Below are positions 1-6,186 of a DNA stretch of 7,471 bases, piece after piece. Source of the stretch: Falsiroseomonas sp044348345 (GTDB lineage: Bacteria > Pseudomonadota > Alphaproteobacteria > Acetobacterales > Acetobacteraceae); assembly GCA_044348345.1 (NCBI GenBank), contig JBIKSZ010000188.1:1-7471 (forward strand), written 5' to 3'. The notes beneath the pieces were generated by a model. The model did no database searches, had not been told where the DNA came from, and saw only the letters and a list, made by a program, of their open reading frames with translations. The translations under genes and the position numbers were made by a program. The number at the start of each line of letters is the position of its first letter. Positions within the stretch are counted from its first letter, which is position 1.

Positions 1-764
1 GCGGCGAGACGGCAGGGCTGCTCACCGCCGCCTATCGCGTCACGCCCGAATTCCGCATCGGCGGCTTCATCGACCAGTCCTTGACCTCCAACACCCCTGT
101 CGGTGTGGACGCAAAGAACACCCAGCCCATGCTCGGCGCCTTCGCGGTGTACCAGGAGAACGCGGACTTCTCGGGTCTGACGATCCGGGCGGGGCTCGCC
201 CACCAGGAAGGCGACCTCCGCATCACCCGCCCGGACCTGACCGACACCGAGGCAGGCACCGGTCGCGCCCGCACCACCGCCTTGGCGTTCGGCGGCGAGA
301 TTGCTTATGGCTTTCCGCTCGACAACACCTGGGTGGCCCAGCCCTATGCTGGCCTGCGCCGCAGCGACAGCCAGCGGCAGGGCTACACCGAGACCACCTC
401 CGACAGCGTCCAGTACCCCATCACCTACAACCGCTTCGGGCAGCAGGTGACCAGCGCCACCGCCGGCCTGCGGCTGAGGGGCAGCATCACGCCGGAATTC
501 AGCCTGACCTTCGGCGCCGGGATGGAATACGACTTGAACAGCAAGGTGGACCGCTATTCGGGCCGCAGCACCATTCCCGATCTGGAGACCTTCTCGATCA
601 ACGCCAGCCAGCAGCAGAACGAGACCCGGGCGGTGGGCTCGGCCGGCATGCGCTACATGATCGCGTCGAACCAAGCCCTGGCCTTCGACGCGTCCGTGCG
701 CCAGATGCCCTACGGCAACGATCCCTCCATCACCACGATGCTCCGCTACAGCATCGGCTTCTGA
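1..764 (+). CDS. Autotransporter outer-membrane beta-barrel domain protein, 3' end only
   Basis: The reading frame is open from base 3 to the TGA at 762-764, giving 253 visible residues; the true start and any passenger domain lie left of the window. The visible part looks like an entire C-terminal translocator barrel of about 250 residues. It shows alternating polar/hydrophobic strands, with starts such as TAGLLTAAYRVTPEFRIGGF, repeated aromatic and glycine-rich turns (YGFPL, QPYAGLR, SATAGLRLRG, FGAGMEYDL), and a chain ending YSIGF with a terminal phenylalanine. A C-terminal aromatic residue is the classic signal for insertion of outer-membrane proteins by the BAM complex. The role would be to anchor, and possibly export, an N-terminal passenger at the cell surface. 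The passenger cannot be seen, so the function of the whole protein is unknown. An internal TTG at 81 is not a credible start because homologous-looking barrel strands precede it. A hairpin terminator follows 12 bases after the stop. Confidence 0.8.
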   Translation, partial: GETAGLLTAAYRVTPEFRIGGFIDQSLTSNTPVGVDAKNTQPMLGAFAVYQENADFSGLTIRAGLAHQEGDLRITRPDLTDTEAGTGRARTTALAFGGEIAYGFPLDNTWVAQPYAGLRRSDSQRQGYTETTSDSVQYPITYNRFGQQVTSATAGLRLRGSITPEFSLTFGAGMEYDLNSKVDRYSGRSTIPDLETFSINASQQQNETRAVGSAGMRYMIASNQALAFDASVRQMPYGNDPSITTMLRYSIGF

Positions 765-776
765 GGCGACCAACGG

Positions 777-808
777 GCCGGGGCGGGAATACCGCCCCGG
801 CTCTTCCC
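777..808 (+). terminator. Hairpin terminator after the barrel gene
   Basis: A perfect 10-bp GC stem (GCCGGGGCGG at 777-786, CCGCCCCGGC at 792-801) encloses the 5-base loop GAATA and is followed by the pyrimidine-rich run TCTTCCCC. It begins 12 bases after the barrel stop codon. The T tract is poor, as is common in GC-rich genomes. The stem is symmetric, so it could also stop transcription arriving from the convergent minus-strand gene at 904-2529, though no T tract follows on that strand. Confidence 0.7.
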
Positions 809-903
809 CAACTGCGGGCGGGGCTCCCGCGTGACGGCCTCGGCCAAGGAGAGCTGAAGCTCGGCAACGCATCACCCCACGATCCGCTTTTCCATTCTGT
901 CAG

Positions 904-2529
904 TCAGCGCGCCCGGGCGGTCAGGCCCAGCCGCTGCAGCCCGGCGGCGAGGTCGCCCTGGAGTTCGGCCAGCTCCTCGAAGCGCAGCGGCTGGGGTGGG
1001 CGGAGCGCGATCTCCAGCGTGCCGGGCTGGCGGATGAAGGCGGCCAGCGCCTCCCGCAAGGACAGCAGCGGGTCGGAGCCTTTCGCCGGCGCGGCGCCGG
1101 GCAGGGGCAGGGCCAGCACCATCTGCGCCCATTGCTCGCGCAGCCGCGCGTCCGGGATGCGTTGTTCGCGCGCCTGCTGCGCCACGATGCGCCCCAGCAG
1201 GCCATGGTCGCGCAGCGTCAGCGTCAGCGCGCCCAGCCGCATCGCGGCCCAGGCGGCCAGCGCCGCTGATCGGTCGATCGGTGTCCGGGCCTCTGGCGTC
1301 GTCGGCAGCCCGTCGAGCCAGGCTGTCAGCGTCAGCGTGGCGGCCTGGTCCCAGGCGATCCGCACCGGATCGATGTCGAGCCGCCCGCCCGCCCGCGGTG
1401 CCGCGCCGGCGATCTCGATCCCGCCGGCGATCTCCCGGTAGCCGAGCGCCTGGACCCAATCGCCCTGGCCACGCGGCAGGGTCAGCCGGAAGCCCTCCGT
1501 GGTCAGCCGCCCGGAGAGCAGGCCGCGCTCGAGCCTGTTTTCACTTAGCAGGCGGCCAAGCGCCAGGAACGGTTGGCCCTCGGCCTCGGCCCGCAGCCCT
1601 TCGAGGGACAGGCGCTGGGGTAGGCCGTCGAAGGGGTCGGGGAGCTGCCGGTTGTCGAGCATCGCGGCGAGCGTGCCCGCGCCATCCACGCCCGAGACCT
1701 CGACCCGGTCCAGGCGCAACCCGACCTGGCTGAACTGCCGCGCGGCGCCCTCCGCGCGAAGGCCGTCCATCAGCAGTGTGGTCGGGCGGCCAGGCCGCCA
1801 GTCGCGCAGCTCCAACCGGGTGAGACCGAAGGCGATCGTATTGGCAGTGTCGCGGCCCTCAAGGCCCTCCATGGCGATGCGCCCGACGCGGAAGGCCCTG
1901 GGGTCGAGGTCCGACCCCGCCGGCGGCAGCACGAGATCGGCCAGGGCGATGCGCTCGAGCCGCAGGCTGTTGCCCGGCGTCGGGCCCTGGCCGGCCGTGG
2001 TGACGTCCAGCCCCTCCAGCATCGCCGCGCCGACCGCCCCGCCGCGCCAGCCATCAAGCGCGAGCCGTGCCAGCACGGTCTTGCTGTCCGCTTCCGCGAT
2101 CCGGAGGTTCTCGATCTCCGCCCCGTCGAAGGCCAGCGCCTGCAGCGTCAGCGCTGTGCTTGGGGCAGGGATGGCGAGGCCGGTGAGCACCAGCCTTTCG
2201 CTGTCGCTGACGGCCGTGCTGCCGCGGTGGCTCAGGCGGCGCAGCTCCGCCCGGCCGATTCGGCCCTCCCCGAGCTCGGAGAGGATCGCCTCGGGGATGG
2301 TGATGCGGTCGGCGCCGCGGATGATCGTGACATCGGCCAGCGTCGCCTGCCCGTTGACCGGATCGAGCCGCCGCCCGCCGATCTCGAGCCGCGCCTCCGG
2401 GCCGAGCGCAGCGCGCAGTTGTGCGATCGCCGCATCGAGGCGCCGTTCAGCCTCGGCCTGGGCGAGCGCCCCGGCGCCGCCGGCCAGCAGGAGGCCGCTG
2501 AGCAGGAGGGGCATCAGGCGATGGCGCAT
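904..2529 (-). CDS. Exported protein of unknown function with beta-rich repeats
   Basis: I do not recognise a named family. The 541-residue product starts at an ATG (2527-2529) preceded on the minus strand by GGAG seven bases upstream, and ends at TGA (904-906). Residues 1 to about 25 form a Sec signal peptide: basic start MRHR, a leucine/glycine-rich core, then ALAQA, with probable cleavage after an A-x-A. So it is periplasmic or envelope-located. Residues of roughly 40-380 carry many short beta-strand-like units ending in G-L-x or glycine turns (LERIALADLVL, GRIAMEGLEGRD, LRLDRVEVSGVDG, LSLEGLRAEAEG), an irregular pattern recalling AsmA- or DUF945-like periplasmic proteins. Residues of about 410-500 look helical and contain a TLTLRDHGLLGRIVAQQA stretch, followed by a strand (TLEIALRPP) near the end. 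The AsmA/DUF945 resemblance is only an impression of pattern. The gene stands alone: it is divergent from the urate operon and convergent with the barrel gene. Confidence 0.75.
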   Translation of the reverse strand: MRHRLMPLLLSGLLLAGGAGALAQAEAERRLDAAIAQLRAALGPEARLEIGGRRLDPVNGQATLADVTIIRGADRITIPEAILSELGEGRIGRAELRRLSHRGSTAVSDSERLVLTGLAIPAPSTALTLQALAFDGAEIENLRIAEADSKTVLARLALDGWRGGAVGAAMLEGLDVTTAGQGPTPGNSLRLERIALADLVLPPAGSDLDPRAFRVGRIAMEGLEGRDTANTIAFGLTRLELRDWRPGRPTTLLMDGLRAEGAARQFSQVGLRLDRVEVSGVDGAGTLAAMLDNRQLPDPFDGLPQRLSLEGLRAEAEGQPFLALGRLLSENRLERGLLSGRLTTEGFRLTLPRGQGDWVQALGYREIAGGIEIAGAAPRAGGRLDIDPVRIAWDQAATLTLTAWLDGLPTTPEARTPIDRSAALAAWAAMRLGALTLTLRDHGLLGRIVAQQAREQRIPDARLREQWAQMVLALPLPGAAPAKGSDPLLSLREALAAFIRQPGTLEIALRPPQPLRFEELAELQGDLAAGLQRLGLTARAR

Positions 2530-2600
2530 CGGACCACTCCGGCAACGAATAAATGCAGGTTAGGCAGGGGGCGCGGCGCGCGTCCACAGGCGCGGGGCCC

Positions 2601-2629
2601 TTGTGGCGGTGGGCGGCTGGCGCGATTGT
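2601..2629 (+). promoter_or_regulatory. Weak candidate promoter of the urate operon
   Basis: TTGTGG (2601-2606) and GATTGT (2624-2629) are separated by 17 bases in the divergent gap upstream of puuD. Each matches the sigma-70 consensus at only three of six positions, but the spacing is ideal and the position, 43 bases before the chosen puuD start, is right. An alternative is the AT-rich patch at about 2546-2556 (GAATAAATG), the only such patch in the gap; it could serve as a -10 region for either strand, including the minus-strand gene at 2529. Confidence 0.25.
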
Positions 2630-2640
2630 TGCGGCGCAAC
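2628..2640. promoter_or_regulatory. Small inverted repeat, candidate operator
   Basis: GTTGC-GGC-GCAAC is a perfect 5-bp inverted repeat with a 3-base spacer, lying over the end of the candidate -10 element and 31 bases before the puuD start codon. Urate genes are often controlled by MarR- or GntR-type repressors that bind palindromes near the promoter. A 5-bp arm is short enough to occur by chance in GC-rich DNA, and no regulator gene is present in the window. Confidence 0.2.
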
Positions 2641-2671
2641 GCGACGCGCACGCCCCGGGACACCGCCGCCG

Positions 2672-3859
2672 ATGGACCTCGCCTATCTGGCCGAATGGGC
2701 CAACCTGCTGATCCGCTGGCTGCACCTGATCACGGGCATCGCCTGGATCGGCACCAGCTTCTACTTCATCGGCCTCGACAACCAGCTCGACCCGCCGCGC
2801 GATGGCAATCCGCGCGTGAAGGGGGAGCAGTGGTCCATCCATGGCGGCGGCTTCTATCACAAGCAGAAATACGCGGTGGCGCCGGCGCAGCTGCCGGAGA
2901 AGCTCCATTGGTTCAAATGGGAAGCCTACTGGACCTGGATCAGCGGCTTCAGCCTGTTCGTGCTGATCTATTGGGCGAATGCCTCGACCTATCTGGTGGA
3001 CCCGCAGGTGCTGGACATCTCGCCAGGCGTCGCGGTGGCGATCAGCGCGGCGATGCTGGCCGGCGGCTGGGTGGTCTATGACCTGATCTGCCGGTCGAAG
3101 TTCGGCGAGGACGAGACGAAGCTCTCCATCGCCATGGTCGTGCTGCTGGTGGTGGTGGCGTTCGTCGCCTGCCATCTGTTCAGCGGCCGCGGCGCCTTCC
3201 TGCAGGTGGGCGCGATGACGGGCACGATCATGGTGGCCAATGTGGCGATGGTGATCATGCCCGGCCAGCGGAAGATGGTGGCCGCCATGCAGGAGGGGCG
3301 CGAGCCCGATCCGAAATACGGCCGCTGGGGCAAGCAGCGCAGCGTCCACAACACCTATCTGACGCTGCCGGTGCTGTTCCTGATGATCAGCCCGCACTAC
3401 CCGATGACCTGGAGCCATGACTGGAACTGGGTCGTGCTGCTGGCCATCACGCTGGCTGGCGCGCTGGTGCGCCAGTATTTCGTCTCGCGCCAGTTCGGGC
3501 GGAACCCGATCGTCCTCCCGGTGGTCGCGACGGTGGTGATCGTCGGGCTGATGATCGCGCTGCGCCCGGCGCCGGCGCCTCGCCTGGCGGGGATGGAGGT
3601 GCCGACCATCGCAGAGGTGCAGGCTATCTCGGCCAGCCATTGCGCCGCCTGCCATGCCGCGCGGCCGACCTTCGATGGCATCGCCGCCGCGCCGAAGGGC
3701 GTGATGCTGGAGACACCGGCGCAGCTGCGACGCTGGGCGCAGGCCATGCGTCAGCAGGTCCAGACCGAGGCGATGCCCCCCGGCAACATGACCGACATGA
3801 CCGCCGAGGAACGGGCGAAGATCCTGGCCTGGGTCGCGGCGGGGGCGCCGGCGCAATGA
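2672..3859 (+). CDS. puuD: PuuD: membrane cytochrome c urate oxidase
   Basis: Oxidises urate to 5-hydroxyisourate in the inner membrane, passing electrons to a fused C-terminal cytochrome c domain rather than to oxygen as soluble uricase does. The 395-residue product has the two-part PuuD layout. Residues 1 to about 300 carry about eight membrane segments (near 12-35, 85-108, 116-139, 151-171, 174-196, 227-245, 250-272, 280-300), with the family-typical IRWLHLITGIAWIGTSFYFI at the start and KLHWFKWEAYWTW before helix 2. Residues of about 310-395 form the cytochrome domain: haem motif CAACH at 324-328 and a candidate axial methionine in AMPPGNM (M368, less likely M373). I chose the ATG at 2672 because the family begins with this helix. 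An in-frame GTG at 2603 would add 23 arginine-rich residues unlike the family. Upstream Shine-Dalgarno pairing is weak (GGGA, 11 bases away). It is the first operon gene, and its TGA overlaps the uraH ATG. Confidence 0.93.
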   Translation: MDLAYLAEWANLLIRWLHLITGIAWIGTSFYFIGLDNQLDPPRDGNPRVKGEQWSIHGGGFYHKQKYAVAPAQLPEKLHWFKWEAYWTWISGFSLFVLIYWANASTYLVDPQVLDISPGVAVAISAAMLAGGWVVYDLICRSKFGEDETKLSIAMVVLLVVVAFVACHLFSGRGAFLQVGAMTGTIMVANVAMVIMPGQRKMVAAMQEGREPDPKYGRWGKQRSVHNTYLTLPVLFLMISPHYPMTWSHDWNWVVLLAITLAGALVRQYFVSRQFGRNPIVLPVVATVVIVGLMIALRPAPAPRLAGMEVPTIAEVQAISASHCAACHAARPTFDGIAAAPKGVMLETPAQLRRWAQAMRQQVQTEAMPPGNMTDMTAEERAKILAWVAAGAPAQ

Positions 3860-3885
3860 AGGCGAGCGCGATGAAGGCGAGTGCG
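3856..3885 (+). repeat. 15-base tandem duplication containing two uraH start codons
   Basis: Two adjacent 15-base copies, ATGAAGGCGAGCGCG and ATGAAGGCGAGTGCG, differ at one base and encode MKASA twice. Since the unit is five codons long the frame is kept. The duplication doubles the start codon of uraH and places an AAGG upstream of the second copy. Confidence 0.85.
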
Positions 3886-4209
3886 CTTACCACCCACATC
3901 CTCGACACCGCCGCGGGCAAGCCGGCGGCGGGTGTCACGGTGGAGTTGTTCCGCCTTGACCCCGCCGGCGCGGTGAAGGTCACGGAGCGCGTGACCAATG
4001 CCGATGGCCGCACCGATGCGCCGCTGCTGACGGCCGAGGAGTTCGCGCCGGGCCGTTATGAGCTGCGCTTCCACATCGGCGCCTATTTCGGCGGCGCGGG
4101 CTTCCTCGATGTCGTGCCGATCGTGGTGCGGCTGCAGGCGGGGCAGGGGCACTACCACGTCCCGCTGCTCTGCTCCCCCTGGAGCTACGGAACCTATCGC
4201 GGCTCCTGA
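3856..4209 (+). CDS. uraH: UraH: 5-hydroxyisourate hydrolase
   Basis: Hydrolyses 5-hydroxyisourate, the PuuD product, to 2-oxo-4-hydroxy-4-carboxy-5-ureidoimidazoline (OHCU) in the cytoplasm. This is the transthyretin-like HIUase family. All signature elements are present: N-terminal TTHILDTAAGKPA with catalytic His14, GRTD with Arg52, HYHVPLL with His101, and the diagnostic C-terminal tetrapeptide YRGS. Length (117 residues from 3856, 112 from 3871) fits the family. The start is ambiguous: the ATG at 3856 overlaps the puuD stop as ATGA, favouring translational coupling, but a near-perfect 15-base tandem duplication supplies a second in-frame ATG at 3871. That second start lies eight bases after an AAGG in the first copy and would give an N-terminus closer to family length. 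No OHCU decarboxylase (UraD) is fused or adjacent, so OHCU must decay spontaneously or be processed by a gene elsewhere. Confidence 0.95.
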   Translation: MKASAMKASALTTHILDTAAGKPAAGVTVELFRLDPAGAVKVTERVTNADGRTDAPLLTAEEFAPGRYELRFHIGAYFGGAGFLDVVPIVVRLQAGQGHYHVPLLCSPWSYGTYRGS

Positions 4210-4267
4210 CCTTGCGGCACGGCGCGCCCTTGGGCAGGGTCGCCGCAACGCCAGGGGAGACGAAGGA
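4210..4267 (+). promoter_or_regulatory. Intercistronic gap with hairpin potential and a strong ribosome binding site
   Basis: This is the only real gap inside the operon (58 bases). TTGCGGC (4212-4218) and GCCGCAA (4242-4248) are perfect 7-bp complements that can close a stem over a 23-base interior, itself containing GCCC/GGGC. AGGGGAG (4253-4259) then sits eight bases before the ATG at 4268 and is the best Shine-Dalgarno sequence in the operon. The stem lacks a T tract, so a processing or attenuation role is only possible, not shown. Confidence 0.35.
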
Positions 4268-5233
4268 ATGGCCTTGAAGGTCGCTGTGCTGGGCGCCGGC
4301 ACGATGGGACATGCGCTGGCGCTGGTCTATGCGCTGGGCGGGCATGAGGTGCGGCTCACCGACAGTTCCATGGCCATGCTCGACAAGGCGGGCGGGCTGA
4401 TGGAGGCCGCGCTCGCCTCCCTCGTCGAAGCCGGGGAGGCGCCGGCGGGTTGCACCGCGGACTGGCTGCACCAGCAGGTCACGCGCCTGCCGACGCTGGC
4501 CGAGACGCTCGAGGATGTGGACTTGATCGTCGAGGCGATCATCGAGCAGCCCGAGGCCAAGCGCGCGCTCTATGCCGAGGTGGACCGCATCGCGCCGGAG
4601 CATGCCGTCATCGCCTCCAACACCTCCTACCTCGATCCCTTCCCGCTGATCCCGGCGCGGCGCCAGGCGCGCAGCCTGATCATGCACTGGTACACGCCGC
4701 CTTACCTTGTGGACCTGGTGGACATCGTCGCAGGGCCCTCCTGCGATCCGGCCATCGTGGAGTGGGCGCGCGATGTCGTCGCCGCAATGGGCAAGGTGCC
4801 GCTGGTGATGAAGACATTCGTCCCCGGCTACATCGCCAACCGCATCCAGCAGGCGATCGCCGCCGAGGTCTATCGCCTGATCGACGAGGGCGTCGCGACG
4901 GCCGAGGAGATCGACACCGCCGTGGTGCACGGGCTCGCGCTGCGCATCCCCGTCGTCGGCGTCATGGCGAAGGCGGATTTCACCGGCCTGCCGATCCTGC
5001 AGAATGCGTTGGCCAACAACACCTACCAGCCGCCCGAGCCGCGGCTGAAGTCGGAGACGCTGGACAAGCTGATCGCGGAAGGCCGCACCGGCGTGATGGC
5101 CGGCGCGGGCTACTACGATTGGGACACGGACACCCGGAAGCTTTTCGCCGCGCGCGACCGGCGGCTGCTGGCGCTGAAGCAGGCGCTGCGGCAGGTCGGC
5201 ACCATGGCGGGTTCCACCCGGGTTCAGGAGTAG
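4268..5233 (+). CDS. 3-hydroxyacyl-CoA-dehydrogenase-like NAD-dependent oxidoreductase
   Basis: A 321-residue two-domain dehydrogenase of the 3HCDH superfamily. The N-terminal Rossmann domain has GAGTMG at 9-14 and an acidic Asp32 at the end of strand 2, favouring NAD over NADP. NTSY (Ser120), MHW (His140) and the ANR of GYIANRIQQ (Asn191) align with the catalytic Ser, His and Asn of fatty-acid L-3-hydroxyacyl-CoA dehydrogenases. The C-terminal domain ends with the family-like GRTGVMAGAGYYDWD. Two core positions differ: the glutamate of the His-Glu pair is Asp152, and the N-P of HFFNP is T-P in HWYTPP (Thr143). This suggests a non-fatty-acid substrate; relatives include L-carnitine and L-gulonate dehydrogenases. 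Start is the ATG at 4268 with AGGGGAG eight bases upstream; an extension of the frame to 4058 overlaps uraH and lacks family similarity. Position after urate genes suggests oxidation or reduction of a small hydroxy/keto acid, unproven. Confidence 0.85.
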   Translation: MALKVAVLGAGTMGHALALVYALGGHEVRLTDSSMAMLDKAGGLMEAALASLVEAGEAPAGCTADWLHQQVTRLPTLAETLEDVDLIVEAIIEQPEAKRALYAEVDRIAPEHAVIASNTSYLDPFPLIPARRQARSLIMHWYTPPYLVDLVDIVAGPSCDPAIVEWARDVVAAMGKVPLVMKTFVPGYIANRIQQAIAAEVYRLIDEGVATAEEIDTAVVHGLALRIPVVGVMAKADFTGLPILQNALANNTYQPPEPRLKSETLDKLIAEGRTGVMAGAGYYDWDTDTRKLFAARDRRLLALKQALRQVGTMAGSTRVQE

Positions 5234-5239
5234 CGCGAG

Positions 5240-6004
5240 ATGATCACCTACGACCTCAAGGGCAAGACCGCGCTCGTCACCGGCGGCGCCTCCGGCATCG
5301 GGTTTGCGACGGCGACGATGCTGGCCAAGGCCGGCGCGAGCGTCGCCATCAACCACCTGGCCGACGATCCGCGCGGCGTGGAAGCCGTGACGAAGCTGCA
5401 TGCGATGACCGGCGCGCGCGTGATCTCCGCACCCGGCAACGTCGCCGACTCCGCCGATTGCGCGCGCATGGTGGAGAAGGCCGTGGCCGATCTCGGCCGG
5501 CTCGACTACCTGGTGAACAACGCCGGCACGCCCGCCACGCGCAGCACCATCGCCCCGCATGAGCTGGACCGCCTGACGGAAGAAGTCTGGCACACGCTGC
5601 TGGAGGTGAACCTGCTCGGGGTCTTCCGCTGCACCAAGGCGGCGGCGCCGGCGCTGCGCGCGGCGCATGGTGCGGTGGTCTCCACCGCCTCCATCGCGGG
5701 GATCAACCATGCCGGCTCCTCCATGGCCTATGGCGCGACCAAGGCTGGCGTGATCAGCCTGACGAAGAACCTCGCCCGCGGCCTCTCGCCCGAGGTGCGC
5801 GTGAACGCCGTGGCGCCCGGCGCGGTAGATTCCACCTGGATGATCGAATGGACGCCGGAGCAGCGGAAGAACTCGATCGAGAACGCCCTGCTGAAGCGCC
5901 GCTGCACGCCCGAGGATATCGCGGAGGTGATCGTCTTCCTGCTCGCCGGGGCGGCCATGGTCACCGGGCAGACGGTGGTCGTGGACGGGGGCCTCACCAC
6001 CTGA
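5240..6004 (+). CDS. Short-chain dehydrogenase/reductase (SDR), classical type
   Basis: NAD(P)-dependent oxidoreductase of 254 residues, a normal length for classical SDRs. The cofactor loop is TGGASGIG at 14-21, NNAG is at 93-96, and the catalytic tetrad is Asn124 (EVNLLG), Ser151 (STASIAG), Tyr164 and Lys168 (YGATK). VNAVAPGAV and the C-terminal GQTVVVDGG are also typical, so the enzyme looks intact. Strand 2 reads VAINHLADD without the usual acidic residue directly after the strand, so cofactor preference is not clear. The start ATG has AGGAG (5226-5230) nine bases upstream, located within the last codons of the preceding dehydrogenase, from which it is separated by six bases; the two are probably translated together. 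The substrate cannot be read from sequence. Pairing with another dehydrogenase in a urate operon suggests both act on the same metabolite series, which is inference. Confidence 0.9.
   Translation: MITYDLKGKTALVTGGASGIGFATATMLAKAGASVAINHLADDPRGVEAVTKLHAMTGARVISAPGNVADSADCARMVEKAVADLGRLDYLVNNAGTPATRSTIAPHELDRLTEEVWHTLLEVNLLGVFRCTKAAAPALRAAHGAVVSTASIAGINHAGSSMAYGATKAGVISLTKNLARGLSPEVRVNAVAPGAVDSTWMIEWTPEQRKNSIENALLKRRCTPEDIAEVIVFLLAGAAMVTGQTVVVDGGLTT
5987..5991 (+). promoter_or_regulatory. G-run that may serve as ribosome binding site for the DUF1289 gene
   Basis: Five consecutive G bases lie nine bases before the CTG at 6001 and could pair with the anti-Shine-Dalgarno sequence. They also encode the DGG of the SDR C-terminus, so coding constraint alone can explain them. 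The run could alternatively favour a -1 slip into the DUF1289 frame. Confidence 0.3.
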
Positions 6005-6186
6005 GCGCAGCCATCGCCTCGCCCTGCGTGAAGCTCTGCGTGCTGGATGCGCGCGGCGTCTGCGAGGGCTGCGGGCGCACCATGGACGAGATCAGTGCCT
6101 GGCCCGCTGCGCCCGATGCGGTGCGGCGTTCGATCCTTGCCGTCGCGGCCGCCCGCCGCGCGGCACGCCGGACGGAGACCGAATGA
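6001..6186 (+). CDS. DUF1289 small cysteine-motif protein, probable CTG start
   Basis: A small protein (61 residues from 6001) matching the DUF1289 pattern: SPCVKLCVLDARGVCEGCGRT, then MDEISAW, then a basic helical tail. Four cysteines in C-x3-C-x7-C-x2-C spacing could bind zinc or another metal; the family has no established function known to me. The start is a problem. The conserved SPC begins seven codons after the CTG at 6001, which overlaps the SDR stop as CTGA with a G-run nine bases upstream. No ATG, GTG or TTG lies between there and an ATG at 5848, which would add 51 non-family residues encoded inside the SDR gene. A GTG at 6028 would delete the first cysteine. CTG is my best guess. 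The stop TGA (6184-6186) overlaps the next ATG, so the gene is embedded in the operon and probably couples translation of its neighbours. Confidence 0.75.
   Translation: MSAAIASPCVKLCVLDARGVCEGCGRTMDEISAWPAAPDAVRRSILAVAAARRAARRTETE
6174..6177 (+). promoter_or_regulatory. Ribosome binding site of the terminal hydrolase
   Basis: GGAG inside the end of the DUF1289 gene is five bases before the ATG at 6183 and eight before the second, adjacent ATG at 6186. The spacing slightly favours the second ATG; the ATGA overlap favours the first. The choice changes the protein by one methionine. Confidence 0.5.

Noticed and set aside
1499..2563. 354-codon open frame on the plus strand
   Set aside because: Serine/arginine/proline-rich shadow of the exported protein gene; the minus-strand frame has a signal peptide, a ribosome binding site and sensible composition.
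2603..2671. GTG at 2603 as an earlier start for puuD
   Set aside because: Adds 23 residues rich in Arg and Pro that do not fit the PuuD N-terminus; the ATG at 2672 begins directly at the family's first membrane segment.
2447..3856. 469-codon open frame on the minus strand
   Set aside because: Shadow of puuD; no domain-like pattern, histidine/arginine-rich, and puuD has clear membrane and haem motifs.
4450..5562. 370-codon open frame on the plus strand
   Set aside because: Runs in an alternative frame across two well-supported dehydrogenase genes; its composition is low-complexity Arg/Ala/Gly.
3980..5710. 576-codon open frame on the minus strand
   Set aside because: Arginine/histidine-rich composition typical of antisense frames in GC-rich DNA; it lies opposite uraH, the 3HCDH-like gene and the SDR, all of which carry intact family motifs.
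5848..6000. ATG at 5848 as the start of the DUF1289 gene
   Set aside because: Would require a 157-base overlap with the SDR gene and add 51 Gly/Arg-rich residues not resembling the family; retained only as a fallback because the alternative start is non-canonical.
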